Below are positions 38,798-47,170 of a DNA stretch of 58,621 nt, piece by piece. The notes under the pieces are model-generated. The model was not told the origin of the DNA. It ran no database searches and saw only the letters and a list, made by a program, of their open reading frames with translations. Origin of the DNA: JBQCDV01 sp051960855 (GTDB lineage Bacteria; Actinomycetota; Actinomycetes; JAJZTN01); assembly GCA_051960855.1 (NCBI GenBank), contig JBQCDV010000144.1, positions 1 to 58,621 on the forward strand, in the 5' to 3' direction. Within the stretch, counting starts at the first letter, position 1. The number at the start of each line of letters is the position of its first letter. A program made the translations under genes and the position numbers.

Positions 38798-40603
38798 ATG
38801 AGGTCGTTCCAGCCGAAGTCCCGCCCCAGGGTGCTGCCGCCGCTGGTGGAGTTGCCGTCGGTCGGCCAGCTGCCGGCGGTCACGCAGCCGACCTTCGACG
38901 ACCTCGGCACACCCCTGGCAGAGGTTGCCTTTGTCGTCCTCGACCTCGAGACGACCGGCGGGTCCCCGGCGACGAGCGAGATCACCGAGATCGGGGCGGT
39001 CAAGGTGCGCGCCGGCGAGGTGCTGGGCGAGTTCCAGACGCTGGTGCGGCCGAGCACCGCCATCCCGCCGTTCATCGCCGTGCTGACCGGCATCACCGAC
39101 ACGATGGTGGCCTCGGCGCCCCGACTGCCCGCCGTGCTGCCGGAGCTGCTCGACTTCGTGCGCGGCTGCGTCGTCGTGGCCCACAACGCGCCCTTCGACG
39201 TCGGCTTCCTCATGAGCGCGTGCGAGCAGCTGGGCCTGGTGTGGCCCAAGCCGTCCGTGGTCGACACGGTGCGCCTCGCCCGGCAGGTGCTCACCCGGGA
39301 GGAGACGCCCAACTGCAAGCTGTCCAGCCTCGCCCCCTTCTTCGGCTCCCCGACAACGCCCGACCACCGGGCACTCAGCGACGCACGCGCGACCGTTCAC
39401 GTCCTGCACGGCCTGCTCGCCCGGCTGGGCAACCGAGGCGTCACCTCCCTCGAGGAGCTACTCACCTACTCGACGGCTGTCACGACCGCCCAGCGCCGCA
39501 AGAAGCACCTCGCGGACGAGGTGCCGCACGTCCCCGGCGTCTACGTCTTCGAGGACGCCCGAGGGCGGCCGCTGTACGTCGGGACCTCCCGCGACCTCCG
39601 CACCCGGGTCCGCAGCTACTTCACAGCCGGTGAGACCCGCTCCCGGATCCGGGACATGGTCGCGGTGGCGGAGCGGGTGCGTCCGATTCCCTGCCCGACC
39701 GCCCTCGAGGCGGAGGTGCGGGAGCTGCGGCTGATCGCCGAGTACAAGCCGCCCTACAACCGGCGCTCGCGGTTCCCGGAGCGACTCTGCTGGGTCAAGC
39801 TCACCGCGGAGGCCTTCCCGCGGCTGTCGATCGTGCGCGACGTCAAGCACGACGACGCCGACTATCTCGGTCCGTTCGCGAGCAGCAGGTCGGCGGAGTC
39901 AGCGGTCGCGGTCCTACACGAGGTGTTCCAGCTGCGGCAGTGCACGGTGCGCCTGTCGCGGCGACCGTCCGGCACCGCCTGCGTCCTGGCCGAGATGGGA
40001 AGGTGCCTCGCCCCGTGTGAGGGTCGGCAGAGCCTCGAGGACTACGCGCTCACGGTGGCGGAGGTCCGGACGGCGTTCCAGGGCGATGTGCGCCCCCTGG
40101 TCGACGCAGTCACCGGGCGCCTGCGGGACCTCGCCGCCCAGGAGCGGTTCGAGGAGGCCGCGGTGCTGCGCGACCGGCTTGCCGCCTTCGTCCGGGCCGC
40201 CTCCCGCACCCAGCGGCTCTCCGCTCTCACCCGCTGTCCGGAGCTGGTCGCCGCCCGGCCCACCGAGGATCGCGGCTGGGAGCTTGTCGTGGTCCGGCAC
40301 GGCCGTCTCGTCGCCTCGGGCGTGGCGGCCCGCGGCGTCCCGCCCCTGGACGTCGTGGCGGCCCTGCGCGCGGGAGCGGAGGTCGTCGCGCCACCGCCCG
40401 CGCCCCGCGGGGCTGCCAGCGTCGAGGAGTCCGAGTGCGTGGCGCGATGGCTCGAGTCCGGCGCCCGCCTCGTCTCGAGCGACAGCAGCTGGTCGTGGTC
40501 CTGTCCCGCCTACGGGGCGGGCAGCTACCTGCAACGGCTCGACCAGGCCACGTCCCGAGATGGCCTGCCCAAGGAAACCCTGCTGGGCCTTCGGTCATCG
40601 TGA
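38798..40603 (+). CDS. DEDD exonuclease fused to GIY-YIG endonuclease (UvrC-like) domains
   Basis: The 601-residue protein begins with a DnaQ-like DEDDh 3'-5' exonuclease domain (FVVLDLETTG with D49 and E51; HNAPFDVGFL; DHRALSDA) and continues with a GIY-YIG nuclease (VPGVYVFEDARGRPLYVGTSRD, then EYKPPYNRRS). A UVR motif (QERFEEAAVLRDRLAAF, about residues 446-462) and a further C-terminal region resemble UvrC or Cho without its RNase H domain. Rv2191 has the same layout. It may make repair incisions and trim ends. ATG 38798 is set by the promoter spacing; the longer start 38711 is less likely. It lies between NYN and AsnC-like genes. Confidence 0.87.
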   Translation: MRSFQPKSRPRVLPPLVELPSVGQLPAVTQPTFDDLGTPLAEVAFVVLDLETTGGSPATSEITEIGAVKVRAGEVLGEFQTLVRPSTAIPPFIAVLTGITDTMVASAPRLPAVLPELLDFVRGCVVVAHNAPFDVGFLMSACEQLGLVWPKPSVVDTVRLARQVLTREETPNCKLSSLAPFFGSPTTPDHRALSDARATVHVLHGLLARLGNRGVTSLEELLTYSTAVTTAQRRKKHLADEVPHVPGVYVFEDARGRPLYVGTSRDLRTRVRSYFTAGETRSRIRDMVAVAERVRPIPCPTALEAEVRELRLIAEYKPPYNRRSRFPERLCWVKLTAEAFPRLSIVRDVKHDDADYLGPFASSRSAESAVAVLHEVFQLRQCTVRLSRRPSGTACVLAEMGRCLAPCEGRQSLEDYALTVAEVRTAFQGDVRPLVDAVTGRLRDLAAQERFEEAAVLRDRLAAFVRAASRTQRLSALTRCPELVAARPTEDRGWELVVVRHGRLVASGVAARGVPPLDVVAALRAGAEVVAPPPAPRGAASVEESECVARWLESGARLVSSDSSWSWSCPAYGAGSYLQRLDQATSRDGLPKETLLGLRSS

Positions 40604-40732
40604 GTGGCCAGCGGGCATCAGTAAGGTGGTCGACCAGCGAGAGGCTCGCCCCACCGCTCATCCGGCTGCCTGGGCAGCCGCCCCACCTTCCACCGCCCGC
40701 CGCACCGCGCGGGCCACTCCCCGGAGGACGCC

Positions 40733-41014
40733 GTGATCAGCGCCATCGTCATGGTCCAGGCCGACGTCGCGCGCATACCCGAGGTCGCCGAGCAGATCTC
40801 GGCGCTGGACGGGGTCAGCGAGGTCTACTCGGTGACCGGTGACGTCGCGCTGGTGGCGATGGTGCGCGTCTCGCGGCACGAGGAGCTGGCCGACGTGATC
40901 GCCGGGCGGCTCAACAAGGTGCCCGGTGTCCTCGGGACCACCACCCACATCGCCTTCCGCACCTACTCCCGACACGACCTCGAGGCTGCGTTCGCGCTCG
41001 GCGCGGACGACTGA
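40733..41014 (+). CDS. Lrp/AsnC ligand-binding (RAM) domain protein without DNA-binding domain
   Basis: The 93-residue protein consists of a single RAM fold: AIVMVQADVARIPEVAEQISAL, VYSVTGDVALVAMVRV and HIAFRTYSRHDLEAAFALG. It lacks the helix-turn-helix of full AsnC regulators. Such stand-alone modules bind amino acids and assemble into ring oligomers. Being directly convergent to trpD suggests tryptophan or another amino acid as a ligand, but this is only a guess. GTG 40733 has GGAGG about six bases upstream. A TAAGGT at 40622-40627 is a candidate -10. Confidence 0.85.
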   Translation: MISAIVMVQADVARIPEVAEQISALDGVSEVYSVTGDVALVAMVRVSRHEELADVIAGRLNKVPGVLGTTTHIAFRTYSRHDLEAAFALGADD

Positions 41015-41041
41015 CTGCCACCCCCGGCAGGCCAGCCGACG

Positions 41042-42157
41042 TCAGCTTCGAGCAGCGCGGCTGACTGCCACCCACCGCTCGACGAGCGCTGCCGCTCGAC
41101 CGTCGTCGATGGCCGCGGCCGCTCGCTCCTGCTGGGCCGCCAGCGTCGGCAACAGCTGCTTGGCGAGCCTGCCGCCGTCTGGTGCCACCGACGAGTCAGC
41201 CGTGGCATCCGCCGCGGTCCCGCCGCGAGCCCATTCCGCCGCGGTCAGGGCTGCCGCAGCGTTGAGCACGACGGCATCTCGCACGGGGCCGCGCTCCCCC
41301 TGCCACGTCCGCAGCGCGATGCCGGCGTTGGTCTCGGCGTCCCCACCCCGGAGCGCGGCGGGGTCGACCAGGTCGATCCCGAGGTCGCGTGGGTCGACCC
41401 GGGCGATCGTGACCTGGCCGCCGGCGGCAAGCCACACCTCCGAAGGCGAGGTCACGGTCAGCTCGTCGATGCCGTCCTCACCGCGGAAGACAAGAGCCGT
41501 GTCGCCGCGCTCGGCGAGGACGCCGGCCATGATCGGGGCCATCCGGCGGTCGGCGACGCCGACGGCGTGCGCCGCCGGACGGGCGGGGTTGACGAGCGGA
41601 CCGAGGAAGTTGAACGCCGTCGGCACGGCGAGCTCGCGCCGGGCGGTGGCGGCGTGACGGAACGCAGGGTGGAAGCGCTGGGCGAAGCAGAAGGTGATCC
41701 CAGCGTCGACTGCGACCTGGGCAACGGCCTCGGGAGCGAGGTCCAAGGCCACGCCGAGGGCTTCCAGAACGTCGGCCGAGCCGCTGGCGGAGGAGGCAGC
41801 CCGGTTGCCGTGCTTGACGACCCGCTCCCCTGCTGCGGCGACCACCACCGCCGCCATCGTGGAGATGTTGACGGTGCGAGCGCGGTCACCCCCTGTCCCG
41901 ACGATGTCGACGATCGGTCCCGGCACCGAGATCTGCACGGCAGCCGCCAGCATGGCGTCGACGAAGCCGCTCATCTCGGCCACCGTCTCGCCCTTGGCGC
42001 GCAGGGCGATGAGGAAGCCGGCTAGCGAGATGTCACTCGCCTCGCCCGACAGCAACTGCTGCATCGCCCATGCCGTGTCCTCGCGGTCGAGGTCGCGGCC
42101 GGACAACATGGCGCTCGTGAGCCCCGACCAGGTCCGCTCGGCGGAGTCGGTGGTCAC
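41042..42157 (-). CDS. trpD: Anthranilate phosphoribosyltransferase
   Basis: TrpD joins anthranilate to PRPP in tryptophan synthesis. The 371-residue protein shows the PRPP loop VDIVGTGGDRARTVNIST (residues 83-100), VKHGNRAASSASGSADVLEALG and FNFLGPLVNP, all diagnostic. Length is normal for actinobacterial TrpD. It stands apart from other trp genes, as in M. tuberculosis where it also neighbours ctaE. A receiver-like gene lies 33 bases upstream on the same strand and is probably cotranscribed. The gene converges on the AsnC-like gene with a 27-base gap. Confidence 0.95.
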   Translation of the reverse strand: MTTDSAERTWSGLTSAMLSGRDLDREDTAWAMQQLLSGEASDISLAGFLIALRAKGETVAEMSGFVDAMLAAAVQISVPGPIVDIVGTGGDRARTVNISTMAAVVVAAAGERVVKHGNRAASSASGSADVLEALGVALDLAPEAVAQVAVDAGITFCFAQRFHPAFRHAATARRELAVPTAFNFLGPLVNPARPAAHAVGVADRRMAPIMAGVLAERGDTALVFRGEDGIDELTVTSPSEVWLAAGGQVTIARVDPRDLGIDLVDPAALRGGDAETNAGIALRTWQGERGPVRDAVVLNAAAALTAAEWARGGTAADATADSSVAPDGGRLAKQLLPTLAAQQERAAAAIDDGRAAALVERWVAVSRAARS

Positions 42158-42190
42158 CGCGTCACCACTCGGAATGTCACCAGCTCGGAA

Positions 42191-42649
42191 TCAGGTCGTG
42201 GCGGGCAGCGACGACAGCCGCTGACGCACCAGGTCCGCGACTGTGTTCGCCAGCACGATCGGGTCGAGCGGGTAGGGCACTGCAGCGTCCGCCCGCGACC
42301 ACGCCGCCAGCCAGTTGTCCTGGACGCGGCCGGTCAGGACCAGCACCGGCGGGCACTCGTAGACCTCGTCCTTGAGCTGACGGCACAGACCCAGACCGCC
42401 TGTCGGGGTCGCCTCACCGTCGAGGATGACGAGGTCGATGCCGCCGGCGTCGAGGGTGGCGACCACGGCCGGTGCCGTCGCGCACTCGACGTACTCCAGG
42501 CGCGGCAGGTCGCCTGCCGGGCGACGACCCAGCGCCAACCGCACCCGCTGTCGGGTGTTGGCATCGTCGCTGTAGACGAGCGCAAACACGGGCGTCTCGC
42601 TGCTCGTGCCCTGCGCGCCGGAGTCGGGCGCGGAACCATGCGCGGACAT
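42191..42649 (-). CDS. Atypical receiver-domain protein
   Basis: The 152-residue protein is a single receiver-like domain with no output domain. The acidic pair is present (SDD, D28-D29), as are a candidate phospho-acceptor D77 in DLVILDGEA and the switch threonine T106 in VLVLTGR. The conserved lysine of the KP motif is replaced by tyrosine (PYPLDP, Y126). That loss argues against normal phosphotransfer. It may respond to protein partners instead. No histidine kinase is nearby. It lies between trpD and the divergent ctaE gene, the same position as in some other actinomycetes to my recollection. Confidence 0.75.
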   Translation of the reverse strand: MSAHGSAPDSGAQGTSSETPVFALVYSDDANTRQRVRLALGRRPAGDLPRLEYVECATAPAVVATLDAGGIDLVILDGEATPTGGLGLCRQLKDEVYECPPVLVLTGRVQDNWLAAWSRADAAVPYPLDPIVLANTVADLVRQRLSSLPATT

Positions 42650-42779
42650 CTCGTGCTCCTCAGATGGGGTGGGCTCGGGCCAGCGGGGCCGCGAGCGCGT
42701 CTCAGCCCGTCGATGCTATCGGCACCGCGACGACGCGCCCCGGAACAGGGCCGCTGGGGCACGACGAGGGGCGCCCGGC

Positions 42780-42785
42780 CATAAT
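42780..42785 (+). promoter_or_regulatory. -10 box CATAAT for the ctaE-qcrCAB operon
   Basis: CATAAT lies seven bases before GTG 42793, consistent with a leaderless start. An ATG at 42784 overlaps the box and is therefore unlikely to be used. Confidence 0.5.
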
Positions 42786-42792
42786 GGCCAGC

Positions 42793-43449
42793 GTGTCGAC
42801 AGCAGCGGCGGTGGCTCCCGCACACGAGCAACTCAATCGGCCCAACCAGGTGTCCGTCGGGACGATCGTCTGGTTGTCCTCGGAGCTGATGTTCTTCGCG
42901 GCGCTGTTCGCCGTGTACTTCACGCTCCGATCGGTCAACCAGGGCCCGGGCGGCCTGTGGGCCACACAGTCGGCGATGCTCGACGTGAAGTTCTCGAGCG
43001 TCAACACGACGGTGCTGGTGCTGTCGTCGGTCACCTGTCAGCTCGGCGTGTTCGCCGCCGAGCGCGGCCAGGTCAAGCGAGCCGGAGGCGTCTTCCACTT
43101 CTGGGGGGGCGCGCGGTCGGGCTGGGGACTGCGTGAGTGGTTCATGCTCACGTTCCTCATGGGCGCCTTCTTCATCGGCGGCCAGACCTTCGAGTACACC
43201 AACCTGATCCGGGACGGGCTCACCATCCCCGCCAACTCCTACGGGTCGGTCTTCTACCTCGCGACCGGCTTCCATGGGCTGCACGTCACCGGAGGGCTCT
43301 TCGCCTTCCTGTTCGTCCTCGGGCGTACCTACATGACGCGGCGGTTCACCCACGAGCAGGCAACCTCGGCGATCGTCGTGTCCTACTACTGGCACTTCGT
43401 CGACGTCGTGTGGGTCGGCCTGTTCGCGACCATCTACCTGATCAAGTGA
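42793..43449 (+). CDS. ctaE: Cytochrome c oxidase subunit III
   Basis: This 218-residue subunit has six to seven hydrophobic segments and the subunit III motifs: VSVGTIVWLSSELMFFAAL near the N-terminus, LMGAFFIGGQTFEY, ATGFHGLHVTGG and SYYWHFVDVVWVGLF. It belongs to the aa3 terminal oxidase of the cytochrome bcc-aa3 supercomplex. GTG 42793 is chosen by spacing to the -10 box. Its stop overlaps the GTG at 43446 in the qcrC frame. It heads the ctaE-qcrC-qcrA-qcrB operon, while the other oxidase subunits are encoded in the convergent ctaC-ctaD-ctaF operon. Confidence 0.95.
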   Translation: MSTAAAVAPAHEQLNRPNQVSVGTIVWLSSELMFFAALFAVYFTLRSVNQGPGGLWATQSAMLDVKFSSVNTTVLVLSSVTCQLGVFAAERGQVKRAGGVFHFWGGARSGWGLREWFMLTFLMGAFFIGGQTFEYTNLIRDGLTIPANSYGSVFYLATGFHGLHVTGGLFAFLFVLGRTYMTRRFTHEQATSAIVVSYYWHFVDVVWVGLFATIYLIK

Positions 43450-43460
43450 GGGCGAAAACC

Positions 43461-44279
43461 GTGACTGCCCTGCCGCGACGCATCGTCCGTCGCCTCTCCG
43501 TGCGGCGCCGGACGCCCGTTGCGACGTTCGTGCTCCTCTTCGTCGCGCTCGTCGCCACCGGCGGGCTCTACACAGCGTTTGCGCCCGCCCCCCAGGCCGA
43601 CGCCTCCGCAGCGGAGTCATCGACCAACATGGCGGTGGCCAAGGGCTCGGAGCTGTTCAAGACCAACTGCGCCTCCTGTCACGGACTCAACGCCCAGGGC
43701 TCCGCGGTGGCCCCCTCGCTGATCGGCGTGGGTGCGGCCTCCGTTGACTTCCAGGTGGGCACCGGCCGCATGCCGGCCGAGAACGTCGGGCCCCAGGTCA
43801 TCAAGCACAAGGTGCTCTACAGCCAGACGCAGATCGACCAGCTGGCGGCCTACGTCGCCTCCCTCGCGCCGGGCCCCGCCGTGCCCAGCGAGAAGGACCT
43901 CGACCTCTCCGACGCCGACCTGTCCAAGGGCGGCGAGATCTTCCGGACCAACTGCTCGATGTGCCACAACTTCGTCGGCTCCGGCGGCGCCCTCACGGGC
44001 GGCAAGTACGCGCCGAGCCTGAAGGGCACCAGCCCCAAGCACATCTGGGAGGCCATGGTCACCGGCCCGCAGTCGATGCCCGTGTTCTCCAACGGCACCA
44101 TCACCCCGGACCAGAAGCGCGACGTGATCGCGTGGTTGAAGAAGGTCGACGGCGAGGCGCAGCCGGGCGGAGCCAGCCTCGGCCAGGTTGGCCCCGTCAC
44201 CGAGGGCGCGGTGGCGTGGATCGTCGGCATCGGCGGACTCATCGGCGCGGCAGTCTGGCTGGGAGCGAAGGCAAAGTGA
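43461..44279 (+). CDS. qcrC: Cytochrome bc1 complex di-heme cytochrome c subunit
   Basis: The protein (about 272 residues) has a basic N-terminus with one membrane segment (TFVLLFVALVATGGLYTAF), two class I cytochrome c domains each with a CxxCH motif (NCASCHG and NCSMCHN), and a C-terminal membrane anchor. A fused di-heme subunit replaces soluble cytochrome c in actinobacteria and passes electrons directly to the aa3 oxidase. GTG 43461 has GAGGG eight bases upstream. GTG 43446, overlapping the ctaE stop, is the alternative. The stop overlaps the qcrA start (GTGA). Confidence 0.95.
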   Translation: MTALPRRIVRRLSVRRRTPVATFVLLFVALVATGGLYTAFAPAPQADASAAESSTNMAVAKGSELFKTNCASCHGLNAQGSAVAPSLIGVGAASVDFQVGTGRMPAENVGPQVIKHKVLYSQTQIDQLAAYVASLAPGPAVPSEKDLDLSDADLSKGGEIFRTNCSMCHNFVGSGGALTGGKYAPSLKGTSPKHIWEAMVTGPQSMPVFSNGTITPDQKRDVIAWLKKVDGEAQPGGASLGQVGPVTEGAVAWIVGIGGLIGAAVWLGAKAK

Positions 44280-45355
44280 GCGACGAGATCAGCACCAACC
44301 CCGGCAACTTCTCCGGCGGCGACGGCCGCGAGCCGATGGTGGAGCACACCACTGAGGTCATCCACCGGGCCCCGTCGGGAGACGCCCTCGAGGCGCGCTT
44401 CCCGGACCCGGGTCTCCCGGAGCACCGCTACCGGCTCACCGACACCGACCCGCAAGCCGCCAAGCGCGCTGAGCGCCAGGTGGCCGGGCTATTCGGCCTG
44501 TCGGTGCTCGGGACCCTGACGTTCATCGTCGGCTACCTCGCCGTGCAGCTCACCGGCCCGGCGAATGTGGCGCTGTCCACGCGACTACTCGGCGGTGGCC
44601 TGTTCGTCGCTTTGTTCAGCATCGGCGCGGCAGCGATCCACTGGGCCAAGGTGCTGATGTCGGACGAGGAGATCGCCGAGGAGCGCCACAGCGTCCGCGC
44701 CACCGACGAGCAGCGGGCGACAGCCGCGGAGATGTGGAAGCAGGGCGTCGAGGAGAGCGGCTTCGGCCGGCGCAAGCTCATCCGCAACTCCATGCTCACC
44801 GCGCTCGGCGCCCTGGGCCTGCCGGCCATCCTCGCGCTGCGCGACCTCGGCCCGCTGCCGGGTGACAAGCTCGAGAACACCGCGTGGGCCAAGGGCAAGC
44901 GCATCGTCACCGACCCGACGGGCAACCTCATCCGGCCGGAGGACATCCCGATCGGCGGCGTGGTCCACGTCCTGCCGGAGGGCGTCCTAGACGACGAGAA
45001 CGCTCTGGAGGAGAAGGCCAAGGCCGCCACCATCCTCATCCGGCTCTCCCCCGAGGACGCCAAGAAGTACGTCGCCCCCGGACGCGAGAACTGGGACTAC
45101 GAGGGCATCGTCGCTTACTCCAAGATCTGCACGCACGTGGGCTGCCCGGTGGGCTTGTACGAGCAGGTCACCCACCATCTGCTGTGCCCCTGCCACCAGT
45201 CGACATTCGACGTGCTGCGCCACTGCAAGGTGATTTTCGGGCCGGCCGCCCGGCCGCTACCTCAACTCGCGATCACCGTAGATGCGGACGGATACTTGGT
45301 AGCGCAACATGACTACGTCGAGCCCGTCGGCCCGAGCTTCTGGGAGCGCGGATGA
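44276..45355 (+). CDS. qcrA: Cytochrome bc1 complex Rieske iron-sulfur subunit
   Basis: The 359-residue protein has an actinobacterial N-terminal extension with three hydrophobic segments (LFGLSVLGTLTFIVGYLAV; LGGGLFVALFSIGAAAI; MLTALGALGLPAILAL) and a C-terminal Rieske domain. The 2Fe-2S ligands are in CTHVGCPVG and CPCHQS. A twin-arginine-like GRRKLIRN precedes the third segment. The start GTG 44276 overlaps the qcrC stop and the stop overlaps the qcrB start (ATGA), showing tight coupling. It works with QcrB and QcrC at the membrane to oxidise menaquinol. Confidence 0.96.
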   Translation: MSDEISTNPGNFSGGDGREPMVEHTTEVIHRAPSGDALEARFPDPGLPEHRYRLTDTDPQAAKRAERQVAGLFGLSVLGTLTFIVGYLAVQLTGPANVALSTRLLGGGLFVALFSIGAAAIHWAKVLMSDEEIAEERHSVRATDEQRATAAEMWKQGVEESGFGRRKLIRNSMLTALGALGLPAILALRDLGPLPGDKLENTAWAKGKRIVTDPTGNLIRPEDIPIGGVVHVLPEGVLDDENALEEKAKAATILIRLSPEDAKKYVAPGRENWDYEGIVAYSKICTHVGCPVGLYEQVTHHLLCPCHQSTFDVLRHCKVIFGPAARPLPQLAITVDADGYLVAQHDYVEPVGPSFWERG

Positions 45356-46983
45356 GCACCACCACTACGGCAAGCGGTCACACCGCGCGGAGACAGACCT
45401 CGGGCGCGCAGTCCGCGGTGAACTACGTCGACGACCGGGTCGGGATCCTGAAGGTCGCCAAGTCGGGCCTTCGCAAGGTCTTCCCCGACCACTGGTCGTT
45501 CCTGCTCGGTGAGATCGCGCTCTACTCGTTCGTGATCCTGCTGCTGACCGGGGTCTTCCTGACGCTGTGGTTCACGCCGTCTGCCGGTGAGGTCGTCTAC
45601 CACGGGGGCTACCAGCCGCTGGCCGGCGTGAAGATGTCGCAGGCCTACGAGTCATCGCTGCGGATCAGCTTCGACATCCGCGGCGGCCTCGTCATCCGCC
45701 AGATCCACCACTGGGCGGCGCTGCTGTTCGTCGCCTCGATGACCGTGCACATGTTCCGGGTGTTCTTCACCGGAGCCTTCCGCAAGCCGCGCGAGTTCAA
45801 CTGGGTCATCGGCGTCACGCTGCTGATCCTCGGCATCCTCGAGGGCTTCGCGGGCTACTCGCTGCCCGACGACCTGCTCTCCGGCACGGGCCTGCGCATC
45901 GCCGAGGGCATCCTGCTGGGCATCCCCGTGGTCGGCACCTATCTGTCGTTCTTCCTCTTCGGTGGCGAGTTCCCGGGGCAGGACATCATTCCGCGGCTCT
46001 ACAGCGTCCACATCCTGCTTGTGCCCGGTCTGATCCTCGCGCTGATCACGGCCCACCTGATCCTGGTCGTCTACCAGAAGCACACGCAGTACCGGCTGCC
46101 CGGCCGCACCAACAACAACGTGGTCGGCTACCCGCTCTTCCCCGTCTACGCAGCGAAGGCCGGCGGCTTCTTCTTCATCGTCTTCGGCACCCTTGCTCTG
46201 CTCGGCGGCTTCGCGACGATCAACCCGATCTGGCTGTTCGGCCCCTACGACCCCTCTCAGGTGTCTGCTGGCTCGCAGCCCGACTGGTACATGGGGTGGC
46301 TTGAGGGCGCGCTGCGCATGATGCCGCACCTCGAGACGCGCCTCTTCGGCTTCACCGTCTCGTGGAACGTGCTCGTCCCCGCCGTGGTGCTGCCCGGGAT
46401 CTTCTTCACGATCGCGCTGCTGTACCCGTTCATCGAGGAGTGGGTCAACCCGGTCAAGGGTGAGAACCACTTCTCCGAGCGTCCCCGCAACCACCCGACC
46501 CGCACCGGCCTCGGCGCCATGGCCATCACCGCCTACCTGGTGCTGCTGGCCAACGGCGGCAACGACATCCTCGCGGTGACCTTCAACCTGTCCATCAACG
46601 CGATCACGTGGACCAACCGCATCCTGCTGTTCGTCGCACCTCCGATCGCCTTCGTCGTCACCAAGCGCATCTGTCTCGGGCTGCAGCGCCGTGACCGCGA
46701 GCTGGTACTCCACGGCCGCGAGACCGGGCGGATCGTCCGGCTCCCCCACGGCGAGTTCATCGAGGTCCACGAGCCGGTCACGCCGGACCAGGCCTACATC
46801 CTCACGGCCTACGACACCGAGCAGCCGCTGGCTCTGGGACCGGGCACCGACGCCAACGGCATCCCCCGCCCCGGCGGCGCCCTGACCAAGTTCCGCAGCA
46901 AGGTGTCGAAGTTCTACTTCGAGGACCGGGTCGAGCCCGCCACTCCGCAGGAGCTGCGAGAGCTCGAAGGATCGCACCACTAG
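45352..46983 (+). CDS. qcrB: Cytochrome bc1 complex cytochrome b subunit
   Basis: The 543-residue membrane protein is the quinol-oxidising cytochrome b. Heme-binding histidines lie in QIHHWAALLFVASMTVH and YSVHILLVPGLILALITAH, and the PEWY-type Qo loop reads PDWYMGW. It has the cytosolic C-terminal extension (about 110 residues) common in actinobacteria. It is the last gene of the operon and is followed by a long hairpin terminator at 47001-47035. QcrB is the target of several antimycobacterial compounds, so its sequence is well conserved. Confidence 0.96.
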   Translation: MSTTTTASGHTARRQTSGAQSAVNYVDDRVGILKVAKSGLRKVFPDHWSFLLGEIALYSFVILLLTGVFLTLWFTPSAGEVVYHGGYQPLAGVKMSQAYESSLRISFDIRGGLVIRQIHHWAALLFVASMTVHMFRVFFTGAFRKPREFNWVIGVTLLILGILEGFAGYSLPDDLLSGTGLRIAEGILLGIPVVGTYLSFFLFGGEFPGQDIIPRLYSVHILLVPGLILALITAHLILVVYQKHTQYRLPGRTNNNVVGYPLFPVYAAKAGGFFFIVFGTLALLGGFATINPIWLFGPYDPSQVSAGSQPDWYMGWLEGALRMMPHLETRLFGFTVSWNVLVPAVVLPGIFFTIALLYPFIEEWVNPVKGENHFSERPRNHPTRTGLGAMAITAYLVLLANGGNDILAVTFNLSINAITWTNRILLFVAPPIAFVVTKRICLGLQRRDRELVLHGRETGRIVRLPHGEFIEVHEPVTPDQAYILTAYDTEQPLALGPGTDANGIPRPGGALTKFRSKVSKFYFEDRVEPATPQELRELEGSHH

Positions 46984-47000
46984 CAGGACCTGGCTCACCC

Positions 47001-47035
47001 CGAACGGCGCTGCACCCCAGGTGCGGCGCCGTTCG
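47001..47035 (+). terminator. Terminator after qcrB
   Basis: CGAACGGCGC (47001-47010) pairs with GCGCCGTTCG (47026-47035), and inner GCACC/GGTGC plus one T-G pair extend the stem to 16 bp with a CCA loop. This is the strongest hairpin in the region and closes the ctaE-qcrCAB operon. Confidence 0.75.
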
Positions 47036-47170
47036 GCGTCTCCGGCCCTCCTTGCAGAGACGCCGCGCGCAGATCCCGAAGGCGCCGAGAAAGTCGCTGG
47101 CCCGGGTCCAGGCGCATCGGTAGCGTGAGGTGGCGGGAAGCGCCGTGAAGCACTCCCGAGAGGTCCGCCT

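Noticed and set aside
41011..41073. Direct repeat CTGACTGCCACCC at 41011 and 41061
   Set aside because: Two copies 50 bases apart fall at gene ends with no regular spacing or palindrome. A chance or minor duplication is more likely than a functional site.
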